Source: Bacteroides intestinalis (GTDB taxonomy: Bacteria > Bacteroidota > Bacteroidia > Bacteroidales > Bacteroidaceae). Taken from it: 64,000 bases of DNA. The notes beneath the pieces are model-generated. The model did no database searches. It saw nothing but the letters and a program-made list of their open reading frames with translations, and had not been told where the DNA came from. Of the stretch, positions 35,794 to 44,104 are shown in pieces. Both the position numbers and the translations under genes were made by a program. The stretch covers positions 248,001 to 312,000 of the forward strand of contig NZ_QRZF01000004.1 in NCBI RefSeq assembly GCF_003464595.1, written 5' to 3'. Position 1 is the stretch's first letter. Each line of letters opens with the position of its first letter.

Positions 35794-35892
35794 TATGTTA
35801 TTAAACATACAAAAAGTCGTCAAAAGAGGCTAACCTCCAAAAAAAACATAAAAAAAGTTGGGATTTGGAGAACAACCTATCAAAAAAGTACA

Positions 35893-35900
35893 TACCTTTG
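35893..35900 (+). promoter_or_regulatory. -7 box for the Ala-rich lipoprotein
   Basis: TACCTTTG lies 53 bases before the ATG at 35954. Confidence 0.6.
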
Positions 35901-35953
35901 CAACGTTTTAATAAAGCAATTGATTGTATTACGTTTTTTAAAAAGCAAAGAAA

Positions 35954-36169
35954 ATGAAAAAATTAGTTTTGATGGCTGTAGCTATCGTAGCAGTATCTTT
36001 CGCATCTTGTGGTAACAAACAAGCTGACGCTGAAAAAGCAACAGCAGATTCTATCCGTATTGCTGACTCAATCGCAGCAGTAGAAGAAGCAGCTGCAGCA
36101 GCAGCTGAGGCAGCAGCCGCAGCAGCAGATACTGTAGCAGTAGATAGCGCAGCAGTTGTAGCTGAATAA
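35954..36169 (+). CDS. small Ala/Glu/Asp-rich lipoprotein
   Basis: A 71-residue lipoprotein. The lipobox is SFASC, with Cys at residue 19 followed by GNKQADAE. The mature ~50 residues are almost wholly Ala, Glu, Asp, Val, Ser and Thr, with an Ala run near residues 45-57 and a repeated pattern DSI/ADS. No domain is visible. It is probably an abundant envelope protein forming a helix or coil like Lpp, although it lacks the Lys end that ties Lpp to peptidoglycan. It has its own promoter and a strong terminator. Function is unknown. Confidence 0.75.
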   Translation: MKKLVLMAVAIVAVSFASCGNKQADAEKATADSIRIADSIAAVEEAAAAAAEAAAAAADTVAVDSAAVVAE

Positions 36170-36195
36170 TTTCAGAACAACACACTGAGAGAATT

Positions 36196-36233
36196 GAAAG
36201 TCTGACGTGCGAAAGCACGAACAGACTTTTTTT
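36196..36233 (+). terminator. terminator after the small lipoprotein
   Basis: A stem of AAAGTCTG with CAGACTTT plus an inner CGTGC/GCACG pair closes a GAAA tetraloop, followed by a T run. Confidence 0.85.
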
Positions 36234-36306
36234 ATGCCCATTTGCACCACTCTAAAGATACTCAGTGATTCACCACATTTCTTATTTGATTATTTCAGAA
36301 AATCCT

Positions 36307-36314
36307 TATCTTTG
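36307..36314 (+). promoter_or_regulatory. -7 box for the membrane protein at 36340
   Basis: TATCTTTG lies 25 bases before the ATG. Confidence 0.65.
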
Positions 36315-36339
36315 CTAATCTCCATATTATACTAATATT

Positions 36340-37050
36340 ATGAAAAAGAAACTGATAGAAAAAATTAAGCGATCAGCTATCAAAGGAAGATTAGGTGATT
36401 TCATCTGCAATTTCATCGCAGTCGTACTGGGTATTGCAATCACTTTCGTGGGAAGTGATATGATTCAGGAGCACAATAAGAAAAAAGAGGTGGCACAGGC
36501 CCTGCAGTTGGTCAAAAGTGAATTACTTATCAACCGGGAAACAATAGAAGAGATGATGAAAATGGAAATATTCAACAAAGAAGGTGCATGCTACCTGCTT
36601 CAATACAAAGACAAAATGAATGAAGCATCCTCCGACTCTCTGAATTACTACGGCTATTTCCCATTCCAATCAAAAGATTTTCTTCCGGTCACCGATGCTA
36701 TGGAAATGCTCAGAGCTTCTTCTGTCATGCAAAATATTAAAAACAAAGAGCTTGCTGTCGAAATCATCCAGGCCTATGCCGTAATAAAAAATGCACATCT
36801 TTTTTATGAAGGATTCTCCAAAGCAAAAGAGACAGCGGTAGAGAAATGCGTCAGTCAGCAAGAATTTAGAAAAATTTCTAATGAGAATAAGTCACTAAGA
36901 GAAATCTTGGAATTCACCATCCACCTCCCAGAAGGGTTTGCTGCCATGCGGCAAATCTCTTTTGTACATGATGACCCGCATCTCACATACAGCCACTACA
37001 TGGAACTAATTGATAAAACAATTACTTTTATTGATAAAGAATACAATTAG
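36340..37050 (+). CDS. single-helix membrane protein of unknown function
   Basis: A 236-residue protein. A basic N-terminus (KKKLIEKIKRSAIKGR) precedes one transmembrane helix (residues ~20-42: FICNFIAVVLGIAITFVGSD), then an alpha-helical soluble part begins with EVAQALQLVKSELLINRETIE. The layout resembles the DUF6090 type of Bacteroidetes proteins, but I do not assign it. The helix orientation suggests a cytosolic N-terminus and a periplasmic helical body. It is a single gene, convergent to rplI, separated by a hairpin. Function is unknown. Confidence 0.6.
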   Translation: MKKKLIEKIKRSAIKGRLGDFICNFIAVVLGIAITFVGSDMIQEHNKKKEVAQALQLVKSELLINRETIEEMMKMEIFNKEGACYLLQYKDKMNEASSDSLNYYGYFPFQSKDFLPVTDAMEMLRASSVMQNIKNKELAVEIIQAYAVIKNAHLFYEGFSKAKETAVEKCVSQQEFRKISNENKSLREILEFTIHLPEGFAAMRQISFVHDDPHLTYSHYMELIDKTITFIDKEYN

Positions 37051-37068
37051 AACTAACCAGTAATAAAT

Positions 37069-37107
37069 AAAAAAGCCCGGCCTCCTTTCGGAAACCAGGC
37101 TTCTTTT
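37069..37107. terminator. terminator shared with the rplI operon
   Basis: AAAAAGCCCGG can pair with CCAGGCTTCTTTT (one mismatch) and is flanked by A and T runs, so it serves both converging genes. Confidence 0.7.
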
Positions 37108-37125
37108 ATATAGGAAGTTTTTAAA

Positions 37126-37575
37126 TTATGCTTCTTCAGCAACAACTTCGAAAGGAATCTCTACAGAAACTTCCTTGTGCAGCTTAACGATAGCTTTGTA
37201 CTGGCCAACTTCTTTCACAGCGTCTTTTACAACGATGATCTTACGGTCAATTTCATGACCTAACTTAGCCAATTCTTCTGCAATCTGGATGTTACCAACA
37301 GAACCGAAGATAGTACCGGTTGAGCTAACTTTAGTAGCGATCTTCAAAGATACGCCTTCCAATTTAGCTGCCAATGCTTCAGCATCCTTCTTGATTTTTT
37401 CCAATTTGTGAGCACGTTGCTTCAAATCTTCAGCCAACATTTTCTTTGCAGCAGGAGAAGCAATCACAGCTTTACCTGTCGGGATGAGGTAGTTACGACC
37501 ATAACCAGACTTAACAGTTACGATATCGTTCTTATAACCCAAGTTTACAATGTCTTCTTTCAATATAATTTCCAT
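37126..37575 (-). CDS. rplI: 50S ribosomal protein L9
   Basis: A 149-residue ribosomal protein. The N-terminal RNA-binding motif reads [22 protein letters not shown], followed by a long connecting helix (residues ~45-78) and the C-terminal domain ([16 protein letters not shown]). It is the third gene of the rpsF-rpsR-rplI unit, with 15 bases after rpsR. Length is typical. Confidence 0.98.
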   Translation of the reverse strand: MEIILKEDIVNLGYKNDIVTVKSGYGRNYLIPTGKAVIASPAAKKMLAEDLKQRAHKLEKIKKDAEALAAKLEGVSLKIATKVSSTGTIFGSVGNIQIAEELAKLGHEIDRKIIVVKDAVKEVGQYKAIVKLHKEVSVEIPFEVVAEEA

Positions 37576-37590
37576 ACTTTCCTCCTCCTA

Positions 37591-37860
37591 TTATTTCATC
37601 ATGTCAGTTACATAAGGCAGCAATGCCAAGTGACGGGCTCTCTTTACAGCTTGAGCTACACGACGTTGGAACTTCAAAGAAGTACCGGTGATGCGACGCG
37701 GAAGGATCTTACCTTGCTCATTCAAGAATTTCTTCAAGAATTCGGGATCCTTATAGTCGATATACTTAATACCACTCTTTTTGAAACGGCAGTATTTTTT
37801 CTTCTTAACGTCCACTGACGGCGGAGTTAAATATCTGATTTCTGATTGAACTTGTGCCAT
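37591..37860 (-). CDS. rpsR: 30S ribosomal protein S18
   Basis: An 89-residue protein of the small subunit that binds S6. Typical motif: [32 protein letters not shown]. It lies 2 bases after rpsF. Confidence 0.98.
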   Translation of the reverse strand: MAQVQSEIRYLTPPSVDVKKKKYCRFKKSGIKYIDYKDPEFLKKFLNEQGKILPRRITGTSLKFQRRVAQAVKRARHLALLPYVTDMMK

Positions 37861-37862
37861 GA

Positions 37863-38207
37863 TTAATCCTCCTTTTTAGTTGATTTAACACTTCTTCTCT
37901 TCGCAGCGTATTCAGCAGCGTACTTGTCTTGTCTGAAAGTCAAGAAACGGATAACGCGCTCATCACGACGGAAGTTAAGCTCTAACTTGTCAATTACAGT
38001 AGGTTCTGCATTGAACTCAATCAGCTGATAGAAACCAGTTGACTTCTTCTGGATAGGATATGCCAGTTTTTTCAGTCCCCAGTTTTCCTCATTTACGATC
38101 TCAGCACCTTCAGCAGTAAGGATGCCTTTGAATTTTTCTACCGCTTCCTTCATCTGAACATCAGACAAAACGGGAGTTAAAATGAAAACGGTTTCGTATT
38201 GATTCAT
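37863..38207 (-). CDS. rpsF: 30S ribosomal protein S6
   Basis: A 114-residue protein of the small subunit, first of the three-gene ribosomal operon. Family motifs: [13 protein letters not shown] at the start and [17 protein letters not shown] in the middle; the C-terminus is basic ([13 protein letters not shown]). The leader between the promoter box and the ATG is only about 46 bases, too short for the known S6:S18 leader fold as far as I can see. Confidence 0.97.
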   Translation of the reverse strand: MNQYETVFILTPVLSDVQMKEAVEKFKGILTAEGAEIVNEENWGLKKLAYPIQKKSTGFYQLIEFNAEPTVIDKLELNFRRDERVIRFLTFRQDKYAAEYAAKRRSVKSTKKED

Positions 38208-38253
38208 ACTTGTTTAATTAATGAATTAATAATTCGTTTAAAAATTTGCGGTG

Positions 38254-38261
38254 CAAAGGTA
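38254..38261 (-). promoter_or_regulatory. -7 box of the rpsF operon
   Basis: On the minus strand this reads TACCTTTG, 46 bases before the rpsF ATG. Confidence 0.65.
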
Positions 38262-38335
38262 GGGATTTTATTTTGATCTACAAACATTTAATGTTTTTTT
38301 GTGCCGCGAGGATAGGATTTATCATGGAAGTGACT

Positions 38336-38343
38336 TACCTTTG
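38336..38343 (+). promoter_or_regulatory. -7 box for the MarR gene
   Basis: TACCTTTG lies 24 bases before the ATG at 38368. The longer frame from 38299 runs through it and is rejected. Confidence 0.65.
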
Positions 38344-38367
38344 CAAAGTTGTTTAAACAATAATTTC

Positions 38368-38814
38368 ATGATCGAGCAATTTAACTTTGACATCCGGCTT
38401 ATCTTTGCCATACTGAATGGTAAAGTTTCCGCCGCAATCAACCGAAAACTGTCCCGTAACTTCCGCCAGAACGGTTTGGAGATTACTCCGGAGCAGTGGA
38501 CCGTCCTTATCTTTTTGTGGGAAAAAGATGGAGTGACGCAACAAGAGTTGTGTAATGCAACTTTTAAGGACAAACCCAGTATGACGCGCCTGATAGATAA
38601 TATGGAGCGCCAACATTTAGTGGTTCGTATCTCTGATAAGAAAGATCGCCGCACCAATCTGATTCACCTCACCAAAGACGGAAAGGAACTGGAAGAACAA
38701 GCACGGGTGATTGCCAACCAAACCCTAAAAGAGGCATTACATGGCATCACCGTGGAAGAACTGCGCATAAGTCAGGAAGTATTAAGAAAAATATTTTTTA
38801 ATACGAAAGATTAG
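38368..38814 (+). CDS. MarR-family transcriptional regulator
   Basis: A 148-residue winged-helix dimer. Helix-turn-helix region: VTQQELCNATFKDKPSMTRLIDNMERQHLV; wing: SDKKDRRTNLIHLTKDG. An N-terminal dimerisation helix and a C-terminal pair of helices frame it. It is divergent from the rpsF operon and has no obvious enzyme or pump neighbour, so the ligand and target are unknown. Confidence 0.9.
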   Translation: MIEQFNFDIRLIFAILNGKVSAAINRKLSRNFRQNGLEITPEQWTVLIFLWEKDGVTQQELCNATFKDKPSMTRLIDNMERQHLVVRISDKKDRRTNLIHLTKDGKELEEQARVIANQTLKEALHGITVEELRISQEVLRKIFFNTKD

Positions 38815-38976
38815 TGCAAAATACAGCGAAAGAATTAGTATAAACGGCTTATGGAAAGCCTGCAAAACCAACTATTTACCCTCAATAATAGTTTTTTTGC
38901 AAAAATAATTTCGCTTGTTAAAGAATTATGCTTTTCTTTGTGACAAGAATATAATAATCTATTAAAATACACACAC

Positions 38977-39153
38977 ATGAAAGGTTTATTAAAAAATCTG
39001 GGCTTGATATTAGTCTTGGTAGGAGCTGTAATTTTGGTTTCATGCTCCTTTACCGGTAATGTTAACAACAATACCCTTTTAGGTACTTCAGCTGTTTTGA
39101 TGGTACTGGGATTGATTTCATACATTATTATCAATAAGAAATTGGCAGACTAA
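38977..39153 (+). CDS. 58-residue small membrane protein
   Basis: A short frame begins with MKGLLKNLG and has two hydrophobic helices (residues ~8-25 and ~34-52) split by a polar loop FTGNVNNN, ending in KKLAD. The lone Cys at the end of helix one (VSCSF) gives it a weak lipobox look, but the second helix argues for a two-helix membrane protein. A strong bidirectional hairpin follows, as expected of a transcribed gene. No perfect promoter box is visible. It is convergent to rprY. Function is unknown. Confidence 0.7.
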   Translation: MKGLLKNLGLILVLVGAVILVSCSFTGNVNNNTLLGTSAVLMVLGLISYIIINKKLAD

Positions 39154-39169
39154 TCATCGGAAAAGAATA

Positions 39170-39207
39170 AAAAGGGCGGTTACTTTTATAAAGTACCCGC
39201 CCTTTTT
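39170..39207. terminator. bidirectional terminator next to rprY
   Basis: AAAAAGGGCGG...TACTTT pairs with AAGTA...CCGCCCTTTTT (with one bulge), and T runs lie on both strands. Confidence 0.8.
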
Positions 39208-39230
39208 GTTTTGTGAAGAGCAAGAAGCTA

Positions 39231-39932
39231 TTAAGCTTCCGGCTCCGGTGTAATCAGTTTGTATCCTTTTCCGTGGATATTGATGATTTCAATAGAAGGA
39301 TCTTCTTTCAAATGCTTACGCAACTTCGTGATGTACACGTCCATACTACGGGCATTGAAATAGTTGTCATCAATCCAGATAGTCTTCAAAGCAAAGTCAC
39401 GCTGCAGGATTTCATTAGCATGAGCGCAGAGCAATCCCAATAGTTCAGACTCTTTCGTAGTCAGCTTCGTTTGCTTTTCAGGTGTAGACAAAATCTGTTT
39501 CTGTGTATCGAAAGTGAACATACCAATCTTGTAGATATTGCTCTCTTTGTTCTTCTTTCCACGTACACGTCTCAGGATAGCTTCAATTCTGAATGTCAAC
39601 TCTTCCATACTGAATGGCTTGGTGATATAATCATCCGCACCGATCTTAAAGCCTTCCAGAATATCTTCTTTCAGTGTCTTTGCAGTCAGGAAGATGATAG
39701 GAATTTCGGCATTTGCAGCACGTACTTCCTGAGCCAGTGTGAAACCATCTTTCTTTGGCATCATTACGTCAAACACACACAAGTCATATTTATTCTTCAG
39801 AAAAGCTTTGTATCCAGCTTCGCCGTCGGGATATAACTCGGCAGAATAACCTTTCGCCTGTAAATATTCTCTTAAAAGCATGCCAAGATTTTCATCATCT
39901 TCGCACAATAAAATACGCAGTTTCTCGTCCAT
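39231..39932 (-). CDS. rprY: response regulator RprY (OmpR type)
   Basis: A 233-residue regulator. The receiver domain (residues 1-120) has the phosphorylated Asp55 in VFDVMMP, the acidic pair EDD at residues 11-13 and the Lys in ITKPFSM. The C-terminal winged helix ends with MDVYITKLRKHLKEDPSIEIINIHGKGY. It is the partner of the kinase four bases upstream; the pair matches RprX/RprY of Bacteroides fragilis. The ATG at 39932 replaces a longer frame that overlaps the kinase stop. Confidence 0.92.
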   Translation of the reverse strand: MDEKLRILLCEDDENLGMLLREYLQAKGYSAELYPDGEAGYKAFLKNKYDLCVFDVMMPKKDGFTLAQEVRAANAEIPIIFLTAKTLKEDILEGFKIGADDYITKPFSMEELTFRIEAILRRVRGKKNKESNIYKIGMFTFDTQKQILSTPEKQTKLTTKESELLGLLCAHANEILQRDFALKTIWIDDNYFNARSMDVYITKLRKHLKEDPSIEIINIHGKGYKLITPEPEA

Positions 39933-39936
39933 ATCA

Positions 39937-41478
39937 TTAATTTTTAAGTAAAGGTAATGCAATAATAAATTTAGTTCCAACGTTTAGTTCACTCTCTGCC
40001 CGGATGGTTCCCTTGTGATCTGTTATGATCTTCTTCACATAAGAAAGTCCTAATCCGAAGCCCTTCACATCGTGCAGATTACCTGTATGCACGCGGTAGA
40101 ACTTTTCAAATATCTTTTTCAAATTCTCTTTTTTAATACCTATACCGTTATCCTGGATAGAAATCATCAGCTTACCCGGTTCATTCCAGGTCTTCACTTT
40201 CAATTCCAAATCCGCATCCGGTCTCTTATACTTCACCGCATTATCCATCAGATTGAAAATCACATTCGTAAGATGCATTTCATCTGCAAATATATCCGGG
40301 TCTGTTGCGTTCAGTTCCGACTCTATATTACCGTTATAACGCTCCACCTTTAAGGTGAATGTGTTGATAACACCTGTAATCAATTCATTGGCATCCAGTT
40401 CCTTCATTTTCAAGGTAGCCTTCTGCTTGTCGAACATCGACATCTGAAGAACCTTTTCTACCTGGAACCTCAATCGTTTCGTCTCATCATTGATGACCGT
40501 CGATATATGCTGGAACATAGCAGGCGATTTTCCCACTGCGGGGTCTTTCAACATCTGCGCTGCCAGCGATATCGTCGATATCGGTGTTTTGAATTCATGC
40601 GTCATATTATTGATAAAGTCATTCTTCATCTCCGTCAGTTTCTTTTGGCGGAACACGATATAAATCGTGAAGATGAATGTTATCAGCAATACAAAGGTGA
40701 ATATCATCGACGGTATCATAAAGTTGACTGAGTCGAAAATATAATCCCTTTTACCCGGGAAATGTATCTTTACGATACTCATACGGGCAGGTGGATCATT
40801 CAGGAACAAAGGTTGGGAATAAGAATACTCATTACCTTCATCCACATAGTCCGAACAGCGATATACTTCCCGCCCATCCCGGTCAATCACTTTAAAGTGA
40901 TAAGCCAGATCAATTCCGTTATCTACCAAACCCGACTTTAAGTACTGATCCAGATTCTTAAAGTTGATGCGCTCCTCTATTGGTTTGTCACTTGCTGTAT
41001 ATACCATCTGCCAAGCCACTTCATCCAACAAGTTACGCTGGTATACATAACGATTCTTCACGAAATCGACATGCGAACGAGCTGTTTTGGGTATCGTTTT
41101 GGCACCATGCTTACGCGAAATCATGGCTCGCGGCAACTCTGACGGATTATTTGTTATCGTCTGTAGTTCTATAGCTGAATACTGAGAACCATCTGGCGAT
41201 GTAGCCGTAAACCGCTGTGTCTGCACCACTGCTTTACCCTGCGCAGTCAATTCCCACGCTCTCTTTTCTGCCTCGGAGATGTCCTCCCTTAACCAACGGT
41301 CAACCTCCGCGGACTCCACTTCTTTGGAAGCTGCCATCAGGCCACGCTTCACCGATTCATCAAATTGCTCGTTACGCATCTTTACCATCTTCTCTATGTA
41401 GCTGATTTGCAGGTACAAGAGACTGAGGAAAGATAACCCCATAACGACGCCTAATATCCATATTGTTGACTTCTTCAT
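39937..41478 (-). CDS. rprX: sensor histidine kinase RprX
   Basis: A 513-residue inner-membrane kinase. Transmembrane helices are at residues ~5-27 and ~245-268, with a ~215-residue periplasmic sensor between them. HisKA has the phosphorylated His294 in MTHEFKTPIS; the ATPase motifs are NLMDNAVKY (N box), QDNGIGIKKE (G1) and GFGLGLSYV (G2). It is cotranscribed with rprY. I start at the ATG at 41478. Related RprX proteins affect tetracycline response and stress in Bacteroides; the signal here is unknown. Confidence 0.92.
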   Translation of the reverse strand: MKKSTIWILGVVMGLSFLSLLYLQISYIEKMVKMRNEQFDESVKRGLMAASKEVESAEVDRWLREDISEAEKRAWELTAQGKAVVQTQRFTATSPDGSQYSAIELQTITNNPSELPRAMISRKHGAKTIPKTARSHVDFVKNRYVYQRNLLDEVAWQMVYTASDKPIEERINFKNLDQYLKSGLVDNGIDLAYHFKVIDRDGREVYRCSDYVDEGNEYSYSQPLFLNDPPARMSIVKIHFPGKRDYIFDSVNFMIPSMIFTFVLLITFIFTIYIVFRQKKLTEMKNDFINNMTHEFKTPISTISLAAQMLKDPAVGKSPAMFQHISTVINDETKRLRFQVEKVLQMSMFDKQKATLKMKELDANELITGVINTFTLKVERYNGNIESELNATDPDIFADEMHLTNVIFNLMDNAVKYKRPDADLELKVKTWNEPGKLMISIQDNGIGIKKENLKKIFEKFYRVHTGNLHDVKGFGLGLSYVKKIITDHKGTIRAESELNVGTKFIIALPLLKN

Positions 41479-41488
41479 AGTCACAAAA

Positions 41489-41555
41489 TTAACACTCCCT
41501 AATTAACACTCCTAACACATTAACCTGATTTAACCGCAAGTTCTCGTAAATTAAC
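41489..41555. repeat. five TTAAC direct repeats upstream of rprX
   Basis: TTAAC occurs at 41489, 41503, 41520, 41530 and 41551, with two of the copies exactly 10 bases apart; the first two lie in matching AATTAACACTCC 12-mers. OmpR-type regulators often bind direct repeats near one helical turn apart, so this may be an RprY site in the rprX leader. Confidence 0.5.
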
Positions 41556-41616
41556 CGAAAAGTGTTTTTTAAGTTGCATTACGAGCATTATAACAAATAG
41601 GAGTCTCTTTGGTTTG

Positions 41617-41624
41617 CAAATTTA
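41617..41624 (-). promoter_or_regulatory. candidate -7 box for rprXY
   Basis: On the minus strand this reads TAAATTTG (TAnnTTTG), 138 bases before the rprX ATG, giving a leader that holds the TTAAC repeats. Confidence 0.45.
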
Positions 41625-41688
41625 ATAAAAAATTAATCATTCACATTCACATTTGCACATGTTCTTAATCAGTGTTAATAAAAAAGCC

Positions 41689-41722
41689 ATTACCCCTCGT
41701 TCTGAGGGAGTAACGGCTTTAA
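41689..41722 (-). terminator. terminator of fusA2
   Basis: GCCGTTACTCCCTC on the minus strand pairs with GAGGGGTAATGGC around a short loop (one or two mismatches) and is followed by a T run. Confidence 0.8.
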
Positions 41723-41753
41723 CAAATTATAAAAACAGACGAAGTGAAGTCTT

Positions 41754-43910
41754 TTATTCTTCAGCTTGCTTAGCTTCGAACTCCTTAACCAACTTATCTT
41801 GTACATCACTTGGAACAAGTTCGTAGCTGGCAAATTTCATGATAAATGAAGCACGTCCTCCTGTCAAAGAACTCAAAGCTGTGGAGTAAGATGACATTTC
41901 TTTCAAAGGTACTTTAGCACTCAGCTTTTCATAACCAGCCTCACTACTCATACCCATAATCATGGCTCGGCGTCCCTGTAAGTCACCCATTACATCACCC
42001 ATTCTATCCGACGGAACAAATACTTCCACATCATAGATAGGTTCAAGAATCTTCGGACCTGCATTCTTGAATGCTTCACTAAATGCATTACGGCCAGCCA
42101 GCATGAAGGAAATTTCATTGGAGTCTACCGGGTGCATCTTACCATCATACACGATTACACGCACATCACGAGCATATGAACCTGTCAACGGTCCTTGTTC
42201 CATGCGAGCCATGATACCTTTCAAGATAGCAGGCAAGAAACGTGCATCGATAGAACCACCCACGATACTATTAACAAATACCAGTTTACCGCCCCATTCC
42301 AATGGAACTTCTTCAGTACCTTTCACATTGATCTTGAATTCCTGTCCACCGAACTTATAAGTATCGGGCACCGGCATACCTTCGTAGTAAGGCTCTACAA
42401 TCAAATGTACTTCACCAAACTGGCCTGCACCACCCGATTGCTTTTTATGGCGATAGTCTGCACGAGCCGCCTTCGTAATAGTTTCACGATACGGGATTCT
42501 CGGCTCTTCATACTTGATTTGCAATTTTTCATTATTTTCCAAACGCCACTTCAACGTACGCAAGTGGAACTCACCCTGTCCGTGAACAATAGTCTGGCGC
42601 AACTCTTTGGACTGCTCTATCACCCAAGTCGGATCTTCCTCACGCATGCGGTTAAGGATAACCATCATTTTCTCCGTATCGGATTCATTCAGAGGTTTGA
42701 TAGCACGAGAGTATTTAGAATTCGGATACTTAACAAAATTGAAACGGTTTTCAGTGCCTTTACCATTCAGAGTATTTCCGGTATGCACATCTTTCAATTT
42801 CACGGTACAGCCAATATCACCGGCTACCATTTCTTCTACCTTGATACGGTTAGCACCCGCACAGGCATATATTTGGGCGATACGTTCTTTTGAGCCACGG
42901 TCAGCATTCGTAAAGTCTTCACCTTCGTGCACTTTACCGCTCATAACCTTGAAGTACTGAACATCACCAATATGAGGTTCAACAGCGGTCTTAAAGAAAT
43001 AAAGAGAAGTAGGTCCATTCGGATCCGGGGTTACAACTTCACCACGAGTATTATGTACAGGAGGCATTTCGTCTACAAACGGAACCACATTACCCAGGAA
43101 TTCCATCAAACGGCGCACACCCATATCTTTACCTGCACAAACACAGAATACGGGGAACATGCCACGTGAAGCCAGTCCCTTACGGATACCTTCACGCATT
43201 TCATCTTCCGTCAGAGATTCTTGTTCAAAGAATTTCTCCATCAGGCTTTCATCGTGTTCTGCAGCAGCTTCCACCAATGCTTTGTGCAATTCGGTTGCTT
43301 TGTCCATTTCCTCTGCAGGAACATCTTCAATGGTGGGTGCACCACCTTCGGGACCCCACGAATATTTTTTCATCAGAAGTACATCAATCAACGAATTGAA
43401 GTTCGGTCCGGTAGCCAACGGATATTGCACGGGAACTACCTTCGAACCATAAGCAGACTTCAACTGCTCCAGTACCATATCATAATCACACTTCTCATGG
43501 TCAAGCTGATTCACCAGGAAAATCACCGGTTTACCTAACTTTTCTGTATATCGGAAATGATTTTGGGTACCCACCTCAGGACCATATTGGCCATTCAGAA
43601 GTAATATTGCAGTATCGGTAACATTGAGTGCTGTCATGGCAGCTCCAACAAAGTCATCACTTCCCGGACAGTCTATAATATTAAGTTTCTTACCGTTCCA
43701 CTCCACATGGAAAACGGTGGAAAACACAGAATAGCCATATTCTTGCTCCACCGGGAAGTAATCGCTGACTGTATTCTTGGCAGTAATTCTGCCGCGACGT
43801 TTTATAATACCACTCTCAAAGAGCAGCGCTTCTGTGAGAGTGGTTTTACCCGAGCCATCATTGCCAAGCAGGGCAATGTTCTTAATTTCATTCGTCTGAT
43901 ATACTTTCAT
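41754..43910 (-). CDS. fusA2: elongation factor G paralogue (EF-G2)
   Basis: A 718-residue translocase-like protein with the five EF-G domains. The GTPase core is changed: P-loop GNDGSGKT (residues 16-23); switch I lacks the RGITI motif; the G3 motif reads DCPGSDDF, with Ser84 where EF-G has the catalytic His; and G4 is NQLD instead of NKMD. The rest (GQFGEVHLIVEP, RMGDVMGDLQGRRA) is intact. It matches, in my memory, B. thetaiotaomicron EF-G2 (BT2167), reported to support translation without GTP hydrolysis and to be induced in starvation by the Cur regulator. It is a lone gene with its own terminator. TetM-type ribosomal protection is less likely. Confidence 0.9.
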   Translation of the reverse strand: MKVYQTNEIKNIALLGNDGSGKTTLTEALLFESGIIKRRGRITAKNTVSDYFPVEQEYGYSVFSTVFHVEWNGKKLNIIDCPGSDDFVGAAMTALNVTDTAILLLNGQYGPEVGTQNHFRYTEKLGKPVIFLVNQLDHEKCDYDMVLEQLKSAYGSKVVPVQYPLATGPNFNSLIDVLLMKKYSWGPEGGAPTIEDVPAEEMDKATELHKALVEAAAEHDESLMEKFFEQESLTEDEMREGIRKGLASRGMFPVFCVCAGKDMGVRRLMEFLGNVVPFVDEMPPVHNTRGEVVTPDPNGPTSLYFFKTAVEPHIGDVQYFKVMSGKVHEGEDFTNADRGSKERIAQIYACAGANRIKVEEMVAGDIGCTVKLKDVHTGNTLNGKGTENRFNFVKYPNSKYSRAIKPLNESDTEKMMVILNRMREEDPTWVIEQSKELRQTIVHGQGEFHLRTLKWRLENNEKLQIKYEEPRIPYRETITKAARADYRHKKQSGGAGQFGEVHLIVEPYYEGMPVPDTYKFGGQEFKINVKGTEEVPLEWGGKLVFVNSIVGGSIDARFLPAILKGIMARMEQGPLTGSYARDVRVIVYDGKMHPVDSNEISFMLAGRNAFSEAFKNAGPKILEPIYDVEVFVPSDRMGDVMGDLQGRRAMIMGMSSEAGYEKLSAKVPLKEMSSYSTALSSLTGGRASFIMKFASYELVPSDVQDKLVKEFEAKQAEE

Positions 43911-44015
43911 GATATATAAGATTTAAAATGAATAACTCAGTATGCCTTCGCATACCCTTAATTTTTAGTGAGGCGCAAATTATGAATTTATCAAAAGAAA
44001 AGCAATAAATCGATA

Positions 44016-44042
44016 GTGTTACTAAACTATGTTATGTAACAC
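44016..44042. promoter_or_regulatory. operator-like dyad upstream of fusA2 and the amidotransferase
   Basis: GTGTTAC (44016-44022) and GTAACAC (44036-44042) are perfect inverted arms with 13 bases between them. The site lies in the divergent region, 106 bases from the fusA2 start and 63 before the C26 gene. Confidence 0.4.
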
Positions 44043-44067
44043 ATCACTACTAACAGAAAGATTTTCT

Positions 44068-44075
44068 TAACTTTA
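44068..44075 (+). promoter_or_regulatory. probable -7 box for the C26 lipoprotein
   Basis: TAACTTTA differs from the consensus in the last base and lies 29 bases before the ATG. Confidence 0.4.
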
Positions 44076-44104
44076 CAGCAAAATCATTAACCCCCAAACT
44101 TACA

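Noticed and set aside
38208..38253. S6:S18 leader riboregulator upstream of rpsF
   Set aside because: The leader is only about 46 bases and I could not draw the known fold.
41484..41491. TAATTTTG on the minus strand as the rprX promoter
   Set aside because: It touches the start codon and would give an almost leaderless transcript; the box at 41617 is better placed.
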